Source of the DNA: Novosphingobium fluoreni
GTDB taxonomy: Bacteria; Pseudomonadota; Alphaproteobacteria; Sphingomonadales; Sphingomonadaceae
Direction: 5' to 3'
DNA length: 64,000 nt
NCBI RefSeq assembly: GCF_014196615.1
Contig: NZ_JACIDY010000001.1
Coordinates: 496,001 to 560,000, forward strand
Shown: piece by piece, positions 44,135 to 54,912 of the stretch
How positions within the stretch are numbered: the first letter of the stretch is position 1
Layout of the letters: every line of letters starts with the position of its first letter
Notes under the pieces: generated by a model
The model's database searches: none
What the model was told of the DNA's origin: nothing
The model's input: the letters and a program-made list of their open reading frames with translations, nothing else
Program-made: the position numbers and the translations under genes

Positions 44135-45520
44135 TTGAAACTTCAGGTCGCCGACCCAAAAGACAGCACTGCCGTCACAGTGCTGGCTTCATTCTCCTTT
44201 GTCCTGCTGCTTGTTCTCGTACTCGCAACACCCTTTATGGACATGAGCGGTGCCTTGAGCCCTGGGCAGAAGGTCTTCAGGATCTACGTATACGGAGTTG
44301 TAGGGCTGCTGCAGGCCGCCCTTATCGTAGCGAGAGGATGGGAACGATCGCTGCGTGCGTTTCGAACACCTATGCTTCCGCTCCTGCTGTGGTGCGCCTT
44401 AAGCCTAGCCTGGACTCAGCATGTTGAGCTTACTGGCAAACGTCTGATCCTGCTCAGCTTGGTCTACTTGGGCATTTTCAGCGGTGTTTGCGACCTAGGA
44501 ACCCGACGTTCCTCCAAGATTCTACGCATCGCCGTCGTGGGCGCCCTAATCCTGAACTTTGCCGTAGTCCTTTGGGCTCCCGCATTGGGCACACAGATGT
44601 TTGAGGGCCAAAGCCTCTGGCGCGGGTTCATGGCCCATAAAAACATCGCAGGTGTACTCTGCGCCGTTACTATCATCCTTTTCGCTTTCGATAGCCGCAA
44701 AGTTCCTGCTGTGGGGCGCTATGCTGTTATCTTGGGGGCACTGATCTTCTTCTTCCAGGCATGGTCGAAGACAGCATGGTTGGCATTGCCAACAGCCTTA
44801 GCTGCCGGAGGTGCGATCCTATTGTTTTCTAAACGCTATTTACCTCCGAGTGGGCCTTCGTCCAGATCTCAGGTGATGGGAACCAGGATCGTGTACGGTC
44901 TGTTGCTTCTGGGGTTAGCCCTGCTCACCGTTCAGCGAGACTTCTTCTTATCGCTCACCAACAACACCATGGCCCTCACCGGACGCGGTGCGATCTGGCG
45001 ACCAATGATCCAGTTTTATCTGGACCATCCCCTTCTGGGTTCGGGCTATGGTGCATATTGGGATGCGTCGGCAAACCTTCTTGATCCCGAGGCACCTGGC
45101 GCCGGCATGTGGAAGAACATTGATCAAGGCCACAACGGCTATCTCGACCTTCTCGTCCAACTCGGGTTACCGGGCTTGGCGCTGGCGCTTTATGCGGCAC
45201 TCGTGTGGCCCATGGCCCAGATTGGCAGCATGATCGGGCGGCAGCCGCAGCGAGCCGCTTTAATCCTTGCTCTGCTTGTCTTCTTTCTGCTGGAAAACTT
45301 CTCGGAAAGCAGCCTATTTGCAGACGATGCACTCGGCAATGCTTTCCTTCTCATAGCCTTGGCACAGCTCCACCGTTATGGGCTTCGCTACGAGCAAAAC
45401 GGAAGAACTAAGACATCGGGCACCAAAGAAGGCGACGAGTTCCAAAACTTGGCAGAGATGCGGATGGGCCGCCAGAAACGGCGGCAAGCTGCGGCAGAAA
45501 GCTTGTCGGAAGAAAGCTGA
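44135..45520 (+). CDS. O-antigen ligase/polymerase-family membrane protein (Wzy/WaaL-like), first copy
   Basis: This 461-residue protein has about eleven hydrophobic helices and the Wzy_C-type periplasmic loop: FMAHKNIAGVL, LTGRGAIWRPMIQFYLDHPLLGSGYG, and GHNGYLDLLVQLGLPGL. These are the features of O-antigen ligases and polymerases, which transfer undecaprenyl-linked glycans. The apparent start is TTG at 44135; the first transmembrane helix begins near residue 13, so a start further down is unlikely. The C-terminal 50 residues are charged and cytoplasmic. It is the first gene of the polysaccharide region and faces away from the decay zone. Confidence 0.85.
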   Translation: MKLQVADPKDSTAVTVLASFSFVLLLVLVLATPFMDMSGALSPGQKVFRIYVYGVVGLLQAALIVARGWERSLRAFRTPMLPLLLWCALSLAWTQHVELTGKRLILLSLVYLGIFSGVCDLGTRRSSKILRIAVVGALILNFAVVLWAPALGTQMFEGQSLWRGFMAHKNIAGVLCAVTIILFAFDSRKVPAVGRYAVILGALIFFFQAWSKTAWLALPTALAAGGAILLFSKRYLPPSGPSSRSQVMGTRIVYGLLLLGLALLTVQRDFFLSLTNNTMALTGRGAIWRPMIQFYLDHPLLGSGYGAYWDASANLLDPEAPGAGMWKNIDQGHNGYLDLLVQLGLPGLALALYAALVWPMAQIGSMIGRQPQRAALILALLVFFLLENFSESSLFADDALGNAFLLIALAQLHRYGLRYEQNGRTKTSGTKEGDEFQNLAEMRMGRQKRRQAAAESLSEES

Positions 45521-45726
45521 CGCAAACAACCATCGCTGCTGAACGTCTTTTTGAAGTCTCCATAAAGCACTATGGCATGAGCCTTCGTTGCGACGACAAG
45601 AGCGATCTCCGGTAGATGGAGCGTCAACGCCCGAGTGTTGCAGAACTGTAAATTGACGCTAAAAAAGCGGCTCTGACTCAAATCCGTGCAGATGGCTCAT
45701 GCTGCTAGGCGGCGTGGACAAATTCG

Positions 45727-45902
45727 TTAGAGATGGCGGATACCAAAGAGGCGCAAGACATGCTCACCATTCTCCGTGAGGTCGATGGCGGTATCGGCCA
45801 TAGATGACGGATCAGCATCCTCTGTACCAAACGCGTCGCGTAATCGTTGTGGCCACTCGCTCTTGGGAATGGGCGTAAAGGGGCCTCTGCCCGTTGAAAG
45901 TT
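45727..45902 (-). pseudogene. C-terminal gene fragment truncated by IS, unrecognised
   Basis: Reading leftward out of the IS, the frame gives FKLSTGRGPFTPIPKSEW then PQRLRDAFGTEDADPSSMAD and ends LFGIRHL. It has normal codon use but no start outside the IS, so it seems to be the tail of a gene whose front was lost at the IS boundary. No family is recognised. Confidence 0.5.
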
Positions 45903-45941
45903 TGAACCGCGCCGGGTCTGCCGGAGGCGTTGGGTTGTGAG

Positions 45942-46863
<922 letters not shown>

Positions 46864-46867
<4 letters not shown>

Positions 46868-47190
46868 CGCCGGAACGGGCGGTCGAGCTCCGCCTGCGCA
46901 AAATATGCCGACGCCTTGCGGAGAATCTCGTTGGCCTGCCGCAGCTCGCGGACCTCGCGCTCCAGCGCCTTCACCTTATCGGCAACCTCAGTCGGGACAC
47001 CGGCACGCTTGCCACTGTTGACCTCAGCTTTCTTCACCCACTCATGCAGCGTCGGCGGCGAGCAGCCGATCTTCTCGGCTATCGAAACAACCGTTGCCCA
47101 GCGCGACGGATAATCCCGCTCGTGATCCAGCACCATCCGGATCGCTCGATCGCGCACCTCCGGCGCAAACTTGTTCGTGGTCTTGCTCAT
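46864..47190 (-). CDS. IS3-family transposase OrfA
   Basis: This 108-residue DNA-binding protein has a helix-turn-helix ([21 protein letters not shown]) and a C-terminal leucine-zipper coiled coil ([19 protein letters not shown]). It starts [20 protein letters not shown]. OrfA normally regulates transposition and is joined to OrfB by programmed frameshifting; its end overlaps the orfB start by four bases. It appears intact. Confidence 0.92.
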
Positions 47191-47243
47191 ATCGGCTCCA
47201 TCTACTCAAGAGTTGGAGCCTCCGGCAAACCCGGCGCGGTTCA

Positions 47244-47380
47244 CATCCCCATCGGCTACGTCTATCGTAGACCCTGTGGCAATTACAGCAATCGCAGCGC
47301 TTGCGGCAGGCCCCTCAATCGTCGAGCTAGACGACGAGCGCCGACCTACCGAAGTCCTTCTGCAAGCCGGTATAGGTTGA
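47244..47380 (+). pseudogene. Possible C-terminal fragment truncated by IS, unrecognised
   Basis: Reading rightward out of the IS, one frame gives SATSIVDPVAITAIAALAAG then PSIVELDDERRPTEVLLQAGIG split as PSIVELDDERRP and TEVLLQAGIG, then a stop. The sequence looks protein-like but has no start of its own. It may be the end of a gene on the plus strand cut by the IS. Evidence is weak. Confidence 0.3.
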
Positions 47381-47454
47381 TGGTGCTCACCATCCGCTAA
47401 ACAGCCGAGACGCACACTACGAGAAGAGCAAACCACACAACTCATGACGTTTAT

Positions 47455-48750
47455 TCACATATTGACCTTCCGACGACCTAAGGTTCTAATCACGTCGTCT
47501 GCAACATCGGCGCCAACTCTCCGCGCCGAAAACTTCCGGCTTACTGTGCATGTCACCACCAGAATCAACCAAAGGCTAGGAATAAATCCGCCAGAAACCT
47601 CAAAGAAGCCAAACGTTATCATCCCTGTACACATAGCACCACATACAAGTGACAGTTCATCATTGTCCCTACTGGCTTTTCCAAAAGCCCCAAACAACGT
47701 TGACAATAGCCACGCAGCGTAAAGAGTCAGTCCGAAATAACCTAGTTCTACTAGCATCGTGATATAAGCGCTGTGAGCAGATCGAATATATGGGAGGTCG
47801 AGGAAGTCACGTAAATTCTGAACGAATACCTCGTTAGCCGCAGATGATGTCCATCCCCAGCCTAATGCCGGTCGTTGCTCGACATAGTTCATGTAAAATG
47901 ACCAAATTCTCGTTCTACCTGTAAAAGTCAAATCTCGGCCAAGCGACAAAACAAGATCTACCGCTACAAAATATATCAGTAATATGACTACAAAGAAAAT
48001 CGCGAAAAACAAAGTTTGCCGAGCCACACGCCCGCGAAATACTGCTTTCGACGCCTTCACCATTGCAACTCCAGTCAGGCCCGCTAAGGCTGAACCCATT
48101 GAGTTTGCGGAGTCCGAAAAGAAGCAGCAAACCATTGACACGAGAAACACAATAGACCACCAGCTGATGAACTTGTTTGCATAAAGTATTCTTGTGCCAA
48201 AAAATATCATTGCTATTGAGGCCGCCTCGCCGAAGCCGTTTTTGTGGCTGTATAGTCCGCGCCAGCTTCCGAGATGAGCACCTTCGCTTCTTCCGTATGG
48301 AGAAACGATCGCCAATATAACCGAAGCGATGATGATAGATGAGATCACAAATGAGGCTACCTTCATGATATCCTCAGATCGCATGGCCCTCCCGAAGTAC
48401 ATACACGACAAGAGCGTGAGAATCATAGCTCGCGCCATCCCGAACGTGTTGAAAGGTGTCACCGACCAAAAATATGAAATAGCTCCTAATCCAACCAGAG
48501 CCCATAGCATCAGCCAATTAGATGCGGTGTGTACTATCTTTACAGGGCCTAGACGAAATATTCCTACCAAACCAAGTAGCTGGGCAAAGATCTGAAACTG
48601 AAAGATAAGCGGGGCGTCAATTTCTAATTGGGTCTGCACATCGTAGGGATATATCCAAGCACGAGATCCGTATAAGAGCACAAGAGCAAACAATATCTTG
48701 TCGATCAGTAGAGTCCGCTGATCATTCGCTTGATTTACACCCGTACGCAC
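47455..48750 (-). CDS. O-antigen ligase/polymerase-family membrane protein (Wzy-like), second copy
   Basis: This 431-residue polytopic protein belongs to the same superfamily as 44135-45520 but is only distantly similar. It has about eleven hydrophobic helices and the loop signatures GSWRGLYSHKNGFGEAASI, LTFTGRTRIWSFYMNYVEQRPALGWGW and SAHSAYITMLVELGYFGL. The GTG at 48750 is preferred because AGGAGAAGTAGT precedes it; a TTG six codons upstream lacks a ribosome site. The region is clearly AT-richer than the core genome. It probably polymerises the repeat unit or ligates it to lipid. Confidence 0.87.
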   Translation of the reverse strand: MRTGVNQANDQRTLLIDKILFALVLLYGSRAWIYPYDVQTQLEIDAPLIFQFQIFAQLLGLVGIFRLGPVKIVHTASNWLMLWALVGLGAISYFWSVTPFNTFGMARAMILTLLSCMYFGRAMRSEDIMKVASFVISSIIIASVILAIVSPYGRSEGAHLGSWRGLYSHKNGFGEAASIAMIFFGTRILYANKFISWWSIVFLVSMVCCFFSDSANSMGSALAGLTGVAMVKASKAVFRGRVARQTLFFAIFFVVILLIYFVAVDLVLSLGRDLTFTGRTRIWSFYMNYVEQRPALGWGWTSSAANEVFVQNLRDFLDLPYIRSAHSAYITMLVELGYFGLTLYAAWLLSTLFGAFGKASRDNDELSLVCGAMCTGMITFGFFEVSGGFIPSLWLILVVTCTVSRKFSARRVGADVADDVIRTLGRRKVNM

Positions 48751-48846
48751 ACTACTTCTCCTAGCCAATCTGGCTAAATCTCGAATGTCTTTAAGCCGAT
48801 CTCAAAGATCTACCTGAATTTAACTTAACACAACGGATGGCGCGCG

Positions 48847-50070
48847 TTATGATTCCAATGTAATTGTATCGTTGCGAGCACCGCCTCGCATAGAAGAGTG
48901 CTTCGGGATGATGCGGTCTAACAGTTGGCGAACCTTGTGGGTTTTTTGTTCCGTGCCAAGCGAGAAGACGAAGGCGAGAGGGATCATGAGGATCACCGGT
49001 GTTAACAGGAAAAGCCAATGAACAGCGGACACTGGCTTGATCGGGCCATGCATGTTCCACATCGCTGCCACCGCCACACCATAGAAGGTCAGGATTGGCG
49101 CATGGATACAATAGAGTGAAAAGGAAAAGCCAGCGAGGCTCTCATGAATTGAGCCTCCGATCGGAGCTCGCAATCTATGACATTCTTTCATCGCGCTGAG
49201 CAGAAGTGCGAAGAGAACTCCGAGGACAATATCGAAAGTCAACTCGCTATATGGATAATCTTCCCAGAAGGTGCGTCTTACCGCCAGTCTGGTGCCAAGA
49301 AGGAATAAGGCCAAGGCCACCCCGATCACGCCCGGGGAACGGACAGGCGGATTGGGGATCACCGCAGCAGCAACCCCAAGCAGCCAGATCAGCATGTATG
49401 GTGCAAGCCAAGAACCTGTAAACTGCCAATACGTCAGGGACAGTAAGATAAGAATGCCCGATAACGCGAGAGCGGCGCTCTGCCAAATGCTACCTCGAGT
49501 AAATAAAATTGGAAAGAGTAGGGGCCAAACCATGTAATACCAAAATTCGTTGAATATCGACCATAGCGGCCCATTAGCCGCAAAGGTCTGGCACGCAACA
49601 GTATGAAAGAACACCATGGTGCAAACAAAGGATACTAAATCTGACTGGTCCTCTAAATTAGTTGGGTATACGCCCTCTGCTTGAGGCGCAAAAAAATGAA
49701 AAGCCGCGCCATTCATCGCAAAACTGAGTATCAAGGCCGGCAGAAGCACAGTCCACAATCGTGCGAGTCTCTTTACGACGTACATACGGATATCGACGGT
49801 GCCATTTTTGCGGTACTCTTTAACCAATGCGCCGCCGACCAGAAATCCGCTTAGAACGAAAAAAATCATCACTGCCTGATGCGAAAACCCAGTCATGAAC
49901 GAGGCAGCATAATAAAATGCTGATCTCTTTCCCGTCGCTTCAGAAAGCGGAACGAGAAACCGGTTCATAGTGTGGGTGTATAAGACTAGCATCGCCGCGC
50001 ACCAGCGGAATAAATCCAACCACTGATGGAAGGCGACTGCGGACTTCGTTGTGCTACTGTTCATCGCCAT
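48847..50070 (-). CDS. Acyltransferase family 3 membrane protein, first
   Basis: This 407-residue integral membrane O-acyltransferase would add acetyl or other acyl groups to the glycan. The N-terminal helix motif WLDLFRWCAAMLVLYTHTMNR carries the expected His, seen as RWCAAMLVLYTHTM, with MIFFVLSGFLVGGALVKEYRK and RMYVVKRLARLWTVLLPAL following. Ten or so helices are present. ATG at 50070 and 50064 are both possible starts. It is followed on the same strand by the Wzy-like gene. Confidence 0.88.
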   Translation of the reverse strand: MAMNSSTTKSAVAFHQWLDLFRWCAAMLVLYTHTMNRFLVPLSEATGKRSAFYYAASFMTGFSHQAVMIFFVLSGFLVGGALVKEYRKNGTVDIRMYVVKRLARLWTVLLPALILSFAMNGAAFHFFAPQAEGVYPTNLEDQSDLVSFVCTMVFFHTVACQTFAANGPLWSIFNEFWYYMVWPLLFPILFTRGSIWQSAALALSGILILLSLTYWQFTGSWLAPYMLIWLLGVAAAVIPNPPVRSPGVIGVALALFLLGTRLAVRRTFWEDYPYSELTFDIVLGVLFALLLSAMKECHRLRAPIGGSIHESLAGFSFSLYCIHAPILTFYGVAVAAMWNMHGPIKPVSAVHWLFLLTPVILMIPLAFVFSLGTEQKTHKVRQLLDRIIPKHSSMRGGARNDTITLES

Positions 50071-50183
50071 GCCTATGGTTTTGTTTCGGCCGTGTCTTAG
50101 TTGTCGAATGCTACATAACCGTATAGCGTGTATATACACAATCTCGGGCAGGCTGCACTACAGCGGCACGCGTGAAATCGCAT

Positions 50184-51275
50184 TCAGTTAGTGCTACGCG
50201 GATTTGCATCATTAGGAAATAGGGCCCTGAGGGCCTCGGCATCCCATTTTTTAGCTTTGGTATCGTACAAGGCGAAGTTTTGCTGGAACTGCCAGATGGC
50301 CCAGCCAAAGCCATGGCGCTCAGCGGTTCTGGCAACAGCACCAATATATGCGATCCGCTCGGCTCGAGGGGCCTGCTCATAGGCACCAAACTCGCCCAAG
50401 AAGATCGGGCGGTGGTGAGCAATCCCCCACTCCTTAACTATCTCAAAGTCACTCTCTAGAACACGCAGATCACCCGACCTACCCCAACTAACACCAGTCT
50501 TATTAGAATACAGGGGATTCCATGGCGTACCTTGATGTGTAAAGGCAAGCGGGACATAATAGTGAAAGGTCACTATTATCTGTCGGTCTGCGTCGGGCAG
50601 AGTGAGATTGTCCAGACAGCGAAAGTCGTTGCTGCAGGCCGGTCCTATGATGATTGCACGGCGAGGATTGCTGGCCCGTATCAACCTCAAAGATCTGGCC
50701 GCGTGTTTATTCCACATTTCCGGAGACCAAGGCCCGCCCGGCTCATTCATTATCTCAAATAAGACGGTTGGCGGCATTCCGGCGAAACGTGGCGCAAATT
50801 GCGTCCAGAAGGCAGCTAGCTTGTCCGCGCACGGATCATTGTCAGCCCGGCAGTCCACATGGTCGTGCTCGTCAAGTATGACCGCCAACCCCTCGGAGAT
50901 GGCGGCATTAGTGACGTCGTTGACTCGTTCGATCCATGCCGGGCTTAGCCGGTTATTTACGTCCATGTAGGGAAACGCGCGTAGATTAATGCGCACTGCG
51001 GTAAAGCCAGCAGCTCTTATCTCTCTAAACTGTGACAGACGAAACCGGCTGTGCGGTTGCCCATCCCATAATGGGTCATAACCCAATAGGTTAATGGCTC
51101 TTTTTAGCAGTGGCGTTACTGCATCAACATCAGGAAAATGCGCCTGAGTAGCGGGTGTTTGCGCCGCCGCGGGAGCGCTTGGCCGCCCGGTAGAATGGGT
51201 TGTCACCAGCATAAGCGCCGTCGCCAGGCTAAGCTTTATGACAATTGAGCCAAATTCCGAAAGGGGAATTTTCAC
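50184..51275 (-). CDS. Secreted glycoside hydrolase family 5 protein
   Basis: This exported endo-glycanase-like enzyme of 363 residues has a GTG start at 51275 and a signal peptide (SIVIKLSLATALMLVTTHSTG). The GH5 TIM barrel shows FTAVRINLRAFPYMD, acid/base Glu178 in EIMNEPGG, VTFHYYVPLAF and nucleophile Glu295 in FLGEFGAY. Both catalytic Glu are present. Enzymes like this in polysaccharide clusters trim or release the polymer during export. It is divergent from the acyltransferase at 51468. Confidence 0.9.
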   Translation of the reverse strand: MKIPLSEFGSIVIKLSLATALMLVTTHSTGRPSAPAAAQTPATQAHFPDVDAVTPLLKRAINLLGYDPLWDGQPHSRFRLSQFREIRAAGFTAVRINLRAFPYMDVNNRLSPAWIERVNDVTNAAISEGLAVILDEHDHVDCRADNDPCADKLAAFWTQFAPRFAGMPPTVLFEIMNEPGGPWSPEMWNKHAARSLRLIRASNPRRAIIIGPACSNDFRCLDNLTLPDADRQIIVTFHYYVPLAFTHQGTPWNPLYSNKTGVSWGRSGDLRVLESDFEIVKEWGIAHHRPIFLGEFGAYEQAPRAERIAYIGAVARTAERHGFGWAIWQFQQNFALYDTKAKKWDAEALRALFPNDANPRSTN

Positions 51276-51467
51276 GTCGTCGCCGGCATAGCGTCATATC
51301 CTTCTTAGTTATGCTGCGTCGCAAAATACGCATGCCATGGCAAGGGCATGCTAGCGTCGGACCGGTCACCTTCTAAGCATAAAACGGTGCCGCTATGCAG
51401 CAATGCAATGGCGATCCATCTCGAAAACGTCTAGGCGAACCTGATATGCTGAACATAGGGGCGTTCA

Positions 51468-52496
51468 TTGGTACGGGGCTTCAGATCAATTCAGTATTTG
51501 CGCGCGCTGGCGGCGCTGATGGTGGTCTTGCACCATGCGCTTACTCCTGCCCGCGGGCTTAACTTGCCCGAGTTGCGGCTTGATTTCCTCTCGGCTGGCG
51601 TGGATCTTTTCTTCGTCATTTCTGGATTTATTATTTATACAAGCCAAGCCGGAAAGGATGATCAGCCTTCATCATTTGCTTGGCGTCGATTTCTGCGCGT
51701 TGTGCCGCTTTATTGGATAGCTACAATTGCACTTATCGTGCTTCATTTCGTAGCGGGATTAGCGTCGGACATGAATCTGACGGCCTACCATATTGTAGCA
51801 TCGTTCCTTTTAATTCCACATTTCTCGCCATCTCACCCAGGCCATATCTGGCCGCTTTTGATTCCTGGATGGTCGCTCTTCTACGAGATATATTTTTATT
51901 TTTTGTTCTCGCTCGCAATGAAGGTAGATAAGCGAAGAGCTCCAATTATTACTGCATCTGTACTTATTTTTCTCGTGATCGCGGGCGTCATAATCCAACC
52001 CAAGAATGCAATTGCGATCACCTTCACGAACCCGAGACTGCTTGAATTCTTCTTTGGCTTGGGCTTGGGGTATCTCGCCCGCAAGGCATGGGTCCCAGAA
52101 TGTTTTGCCGTGCTTCTCCCAATTGGCCTCGTCTTGCTATGCGCGTCTGAGCCTCTGTCACTGCCACGCATTGTCAGCTGGGGAGGGGCGTCTCTGCTTA
52201 TTGTAGCGGGTGCGGTAGCGATGGAGAAGAGAACTCCAGCAACCCGGCTAATGCTATTGGGGGATTCAAGCTATTCACTTTATCTGTCACATCTCATCGT
52301 GCTGTCTATCGCCCGAGAGCTGTGGAGGCGAATTGTGCCCGCGATGAACTCCAATCTGTCTACTCTTATCTTTATTTTCGTCTGCATGTCACTTTCAGTC
52401 GGCGCTGGCCTGTTAGTCTACTTCTACGTGGAGCGCCCACTGCTACGTCTATCTAGGTCACGGATTGTTCCATCCGCTCGCGTGGTTAGCTCGTAG
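51468..52496 (+). CDS. Acyltransferase family 3 membrane protein, second
   Basis: This 342-residue O-acyltransferase has about ten helices. Signatures are SIQYLRALAALMVVLHHAL, FLSAGVDLFFVISGFIIY, RRFLRVVPLYWIATI and LGDSSYSLYLSHLIVLSI. It appears to start with TTG at 51468, with AGGGG seven bases ahead. The gene is in a plus-strand pair with the glycosyltransferase that starts 27 bp later behind a perfect AGGAGGT. Confidence 0.88.
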   Translation: MVRGFRSIQYLRALAALMVVLHHALTPARGLNLPELRLDFLSAGVDLFFVISGFIIYTSQAGKDDQPSSFAWRRFLRVVPLYWIATIALIVLHFVAGLASDMNLTAYHIVASFLLIPHFSPSHPGHIWPLLIPGWSLFYEIYFYFLFSLAMKVDKRRAPIITASVLIFLVIAGVIIQPKNAIAITFTNPRLLEFFFGLGLGYLARKAWVPECFAVLLPIGLVLLCASEPLSLPRIVSWGGASLLIVAGAVAMEKRTPATRLMLLGDSSYSLYLSHLIVLSIARELWRRIVPAMNSNLSTLIFIFVCMSLSVGAGLLVYFYVERPLLRLSRSRIVPSARVVSS

Positions 52497-52522
52497 ACTT
52501 ACATTTTGCCAGGAGGTAATTA

Positions 52523-53632
52523 GTGAAACGGGTAGTGGTGTTCACAGAAAGGGCCCTTGCCCTCTCGGAAACCTTCATTGCCGATCATTGCCGGTCATTG
52601 CGGCGCTATTCGCCAACCTTAGTGGCTCTTGATGCGGTGTCAGAGCTACCTCCGCTGCCCTGTCCAACCAAACTCGTCTTTGGGTCGATGGGTTCTACCC
52701 CCATTACACGACTACTGTTCCGGCTCGGCTACGCGCAGCAGATGGACGCAATCCTTCGAAAGGTGCGGCCAGACGTGATCCATGCGCATTACCTCACCAA
52801 TGCAGCCTTCCTGCTACCCTATGCACGACGTCATCGTATCCCCCTGGTGGTGACGGTGCATGGCTACGACGCGACCCGCCGCCTCAAACTGTTCAGCAGT
52901 TACGACCGCATATTGGCTATGCGCCGCCGTGCGATCAGCCGCCATGCCGCTGCCATTTTACCCGTCTCGAATTACCTCTGTGATATCGTTCGGCAGCACG
53001 GACTTACCGGCAGCAATGTCTGCACGCATTATCTAGGAATACCGCTTCCTGATACTCCGCTCGTTGATGTCAATGCGAATCCACAGCGGATTGTCTTCGC
53101 TGGGCGCTTGGTGGAGAAGAAGGGAATAGACCGTGTTATCGAAGCATTCGGCTTGATACGGGACCGTTTTCCTATGGCCGAGTTACACGTTGTTGGGGGC
53201 GGTCCGTTGACGCCAATGGTAGAGGCAGCTCGCGATCGTATTGGCGGGATAGTGGCTTATGGTGCGCAGCCGCATGCCTCTCTTGTAGAAATTATGCGTA
53301 GCGGGCAGATCTTTACCATGCCTAGTCGGGAAGCGGCGAACGGTGACTCAGAAGGGCTAGGGCTCACTTTGATCGAGGCCCAAGCTGCTGGCCTGCCCGT
53401 GGTTACCTCAAAACAGACGGGCACGCGCGAGACCTGCGTCGACGGCCAGACCGGCCTACTAGTCGAGCCTAACGATGTGCGAGGGCTCGCCGAAGCGTTT
53501 GCAACCCTATTGGCCGACAGTGGGCGCCGAGCGTTAATGGGGCGAGCGGCTCGGCTTTGGGTAGAGCAGCGGTTTGATATTACCCGCCAGACTGCAGCGC
53601 TCGAGATCCTCTACGATAAGCTGGTGGGCTGA
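52523..53632 (+). CDS. GT4-family glycosyltransferase
   Basis: This 369-residue cytoplasmic GT-B enzyme has a GTG start and a perfect AGGAGGT five bases upstream. Motifs include RPDVIHAHYLTNAAFLLPYA, VHGYDATRR, VFAGRLVEKKGIDRVIEAFG, and SREAANGDSEGLGLTLIEAQAAG with the E-x7-E pair in EGLGLTLIE. EKKG and the inserted DSEGLG resemble colanic-acid-type transferases of the WcaC/WcaL kind. It should add one sugar to the undecaprenyl-linked repeat. Confidence 0.9.
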   Translation: MKRVVVFTERALALSETFIADHCRSLRRYSPTLVALDAVSELPPLPCPTKLVFGSMGSTPITRLLFRLGYAQQMDAILRKVRPDVIHAHYLTNAAFLLPYARRHRIPLVVTVHGYDATRRLKLFSSYDRILAMRRRAISRHAAAILPVSNYLCDIVRQHGLTGSNVCTHYLGIPLPDTPLVDVNANPQRIVFAGRLVEKKGIDRVIEAFGLIRDRFPMAELHVVGGGPLTPMVEAARDRIGGIVAYGAQPHASLVEIMRSGQIFTMPSREAANGDSEGLGLTLIEAQAAGLPVVTSKQTGTRETCVDGQTGLLVEPNDVRGLAEAFATLLADSGRRALMGRAARLWVEQRFDITRQTAALEILYDKLVG

Positions 53633-53730
53633 AACGCTTGGCTTGAGGGCTAACCTTGCGGAGCAGGTTGTCCGGCTGTGACTTGAAAAGCCGTAAGATG
53701 AACCACTCTCTTCGCTCCAGCATAATTTCG

Positions 53731-54912
53731 TTACGACTCTCGCCACCCTTGGGTCAGAGCCTCGTCAATTGTATGGTCGAAATCATCACGTCTCTGCTTC
53801 GCCCATGCCGCTGCAGCCTCAACATGCGATCCCTGGGGTAGCCGAGCTAACTCGACTAATTTGTTCGCCATTTGCGCAGCGTCAACAGCGATCGAGACAT
53901 GGCTCGGCACGTCACCTATACCACGGAGGCCAAGTGGCGTCGTCACTACGGGCCGGCCAATCGATATGCCCTCGATGGTTTTCAATTGAATGCCAGCGCC
54001 CATCACCGTCGGGATGCAAATCGCGCGTCCGCTACGCAGAAACGCTGCTGCATCTGGGACGAAACCCGCGTAAGTGACGTTGGCCGTCCGGTTCGGCACC
54101 TGCTCCGTGCCCTTTCCGCCTATTACAACGCTGATGTCGTTAGGCAGCAACGGAGCAACCTCGCGCATGAACCATTCAAGCCCACGCCGATTAACATCCC
54201 ATAGCCAAGATCCGAGGATTACCACATCCTTATCTGCCATCGGCATCACTGCCGTTGCAAAAAAGGACTGGCCAGGCAGCGGGATGACGCGAATGGCGGC
54301 GTCAGCTCGGCGCCCCCCTAGCGCACCCATGCTCTCCTGCTCTTCGATGGTGAGCACCCATATCTGGTCCAACGACCAAATCATCTCGCGCTCCATCTCC
54401 CGCATTATTCGAGCATCACGCCCAAATATGAGCCTCTTGAGCCATCCGTTGCTCCGCGCCGCCGCCTGCACCGCCAATATCTCGTGCTCGACATTATGCG
54501 CAACACCGATCTTTCGTTCAGGTAGAAACGGGGCCTTGGCAATCCAACCCAATTGAAGATGGTCAATTATAACCGCGTCATAGTTGGTCTGAGCGCATAG
54601 GTGGCGCGCCGCGTATAGCATTTCACGAGATCGAAACTTGGCGCTAACGTATGGAAGGCCATGGATCAGCGATTGCGCTAGCCAAAGCCATTTGCGAGGG
54701 CCAGCGAGTTCCGTCTCAATTACCCAGTCGCAAGCAGAATGGAAGTCTGAGTGTTCCGGGGCGGGATCACCAAGTCTAGTATAGCCCAGCACATCGACCT
54801 TATGTCCCCGCCGGTTCATCCCATCGATAAGGTTGCTCGTGGCAATCTCACCCCCGTTGCTCAGTCGATGCGGCAAGGTTGTGGTGATCATCAATATGTT
54901 CATGGAGTTCAC
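53731..54912 (-). CDS. Glycosyltransferase (GT4-like)
   Basis: This 393-residue GT-B protein has the N-terminal motif ITTTLPHRLSNGGEIATSNLI, VAHNVEHEILAVQAA and the C-terminal VVILGSWLWDVNRRGLEWF and GAGIQLKTIEGISIGRPVV segments. These resemble hyaluronan/colanic-like transferases that lack a full E-x7-E motif. Translation probably begins at a GTG overlapping the acyltransferase stop, with ATG four codons in at 54903 as an alternative. It is the last gene of the minus-strand glycan operon. Confidence 0.85.
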   Translation of the reverse strand: MNSMNILMITTTLPHRLSNGGEIATSNLIDGMNRRGHKVDVLGYTRLGDPAPEHSDFHSACDWVIETELAGPRKWLWLAQSLIHGLPYVSAKFRSREMLYAARHLCAQTNYDAVIIDHLQLGWIAKAPFLPERKIGVAHNVEHEILAVQAAARSNGWLKRLIFGRDARIMREMEREMIWSLDQIWVLTIEEQESMGALGGRRADAAIRVIPLPGQSFFATAVMPMADKDVVILGSWLWDVNRRGLEWFMREVAPLLPNDISVVIGGKGTEQVPNRTANVTYAGFVPDAAAFLRSGRAICIPTVMGAGIQLKTIEGISIGRPVVTTPLGLRGIGDVPSHVSIAVDAAQMANKLVELARLPQGSHVEAAAAWAKQRRDDFDHTIDEALTQGWRES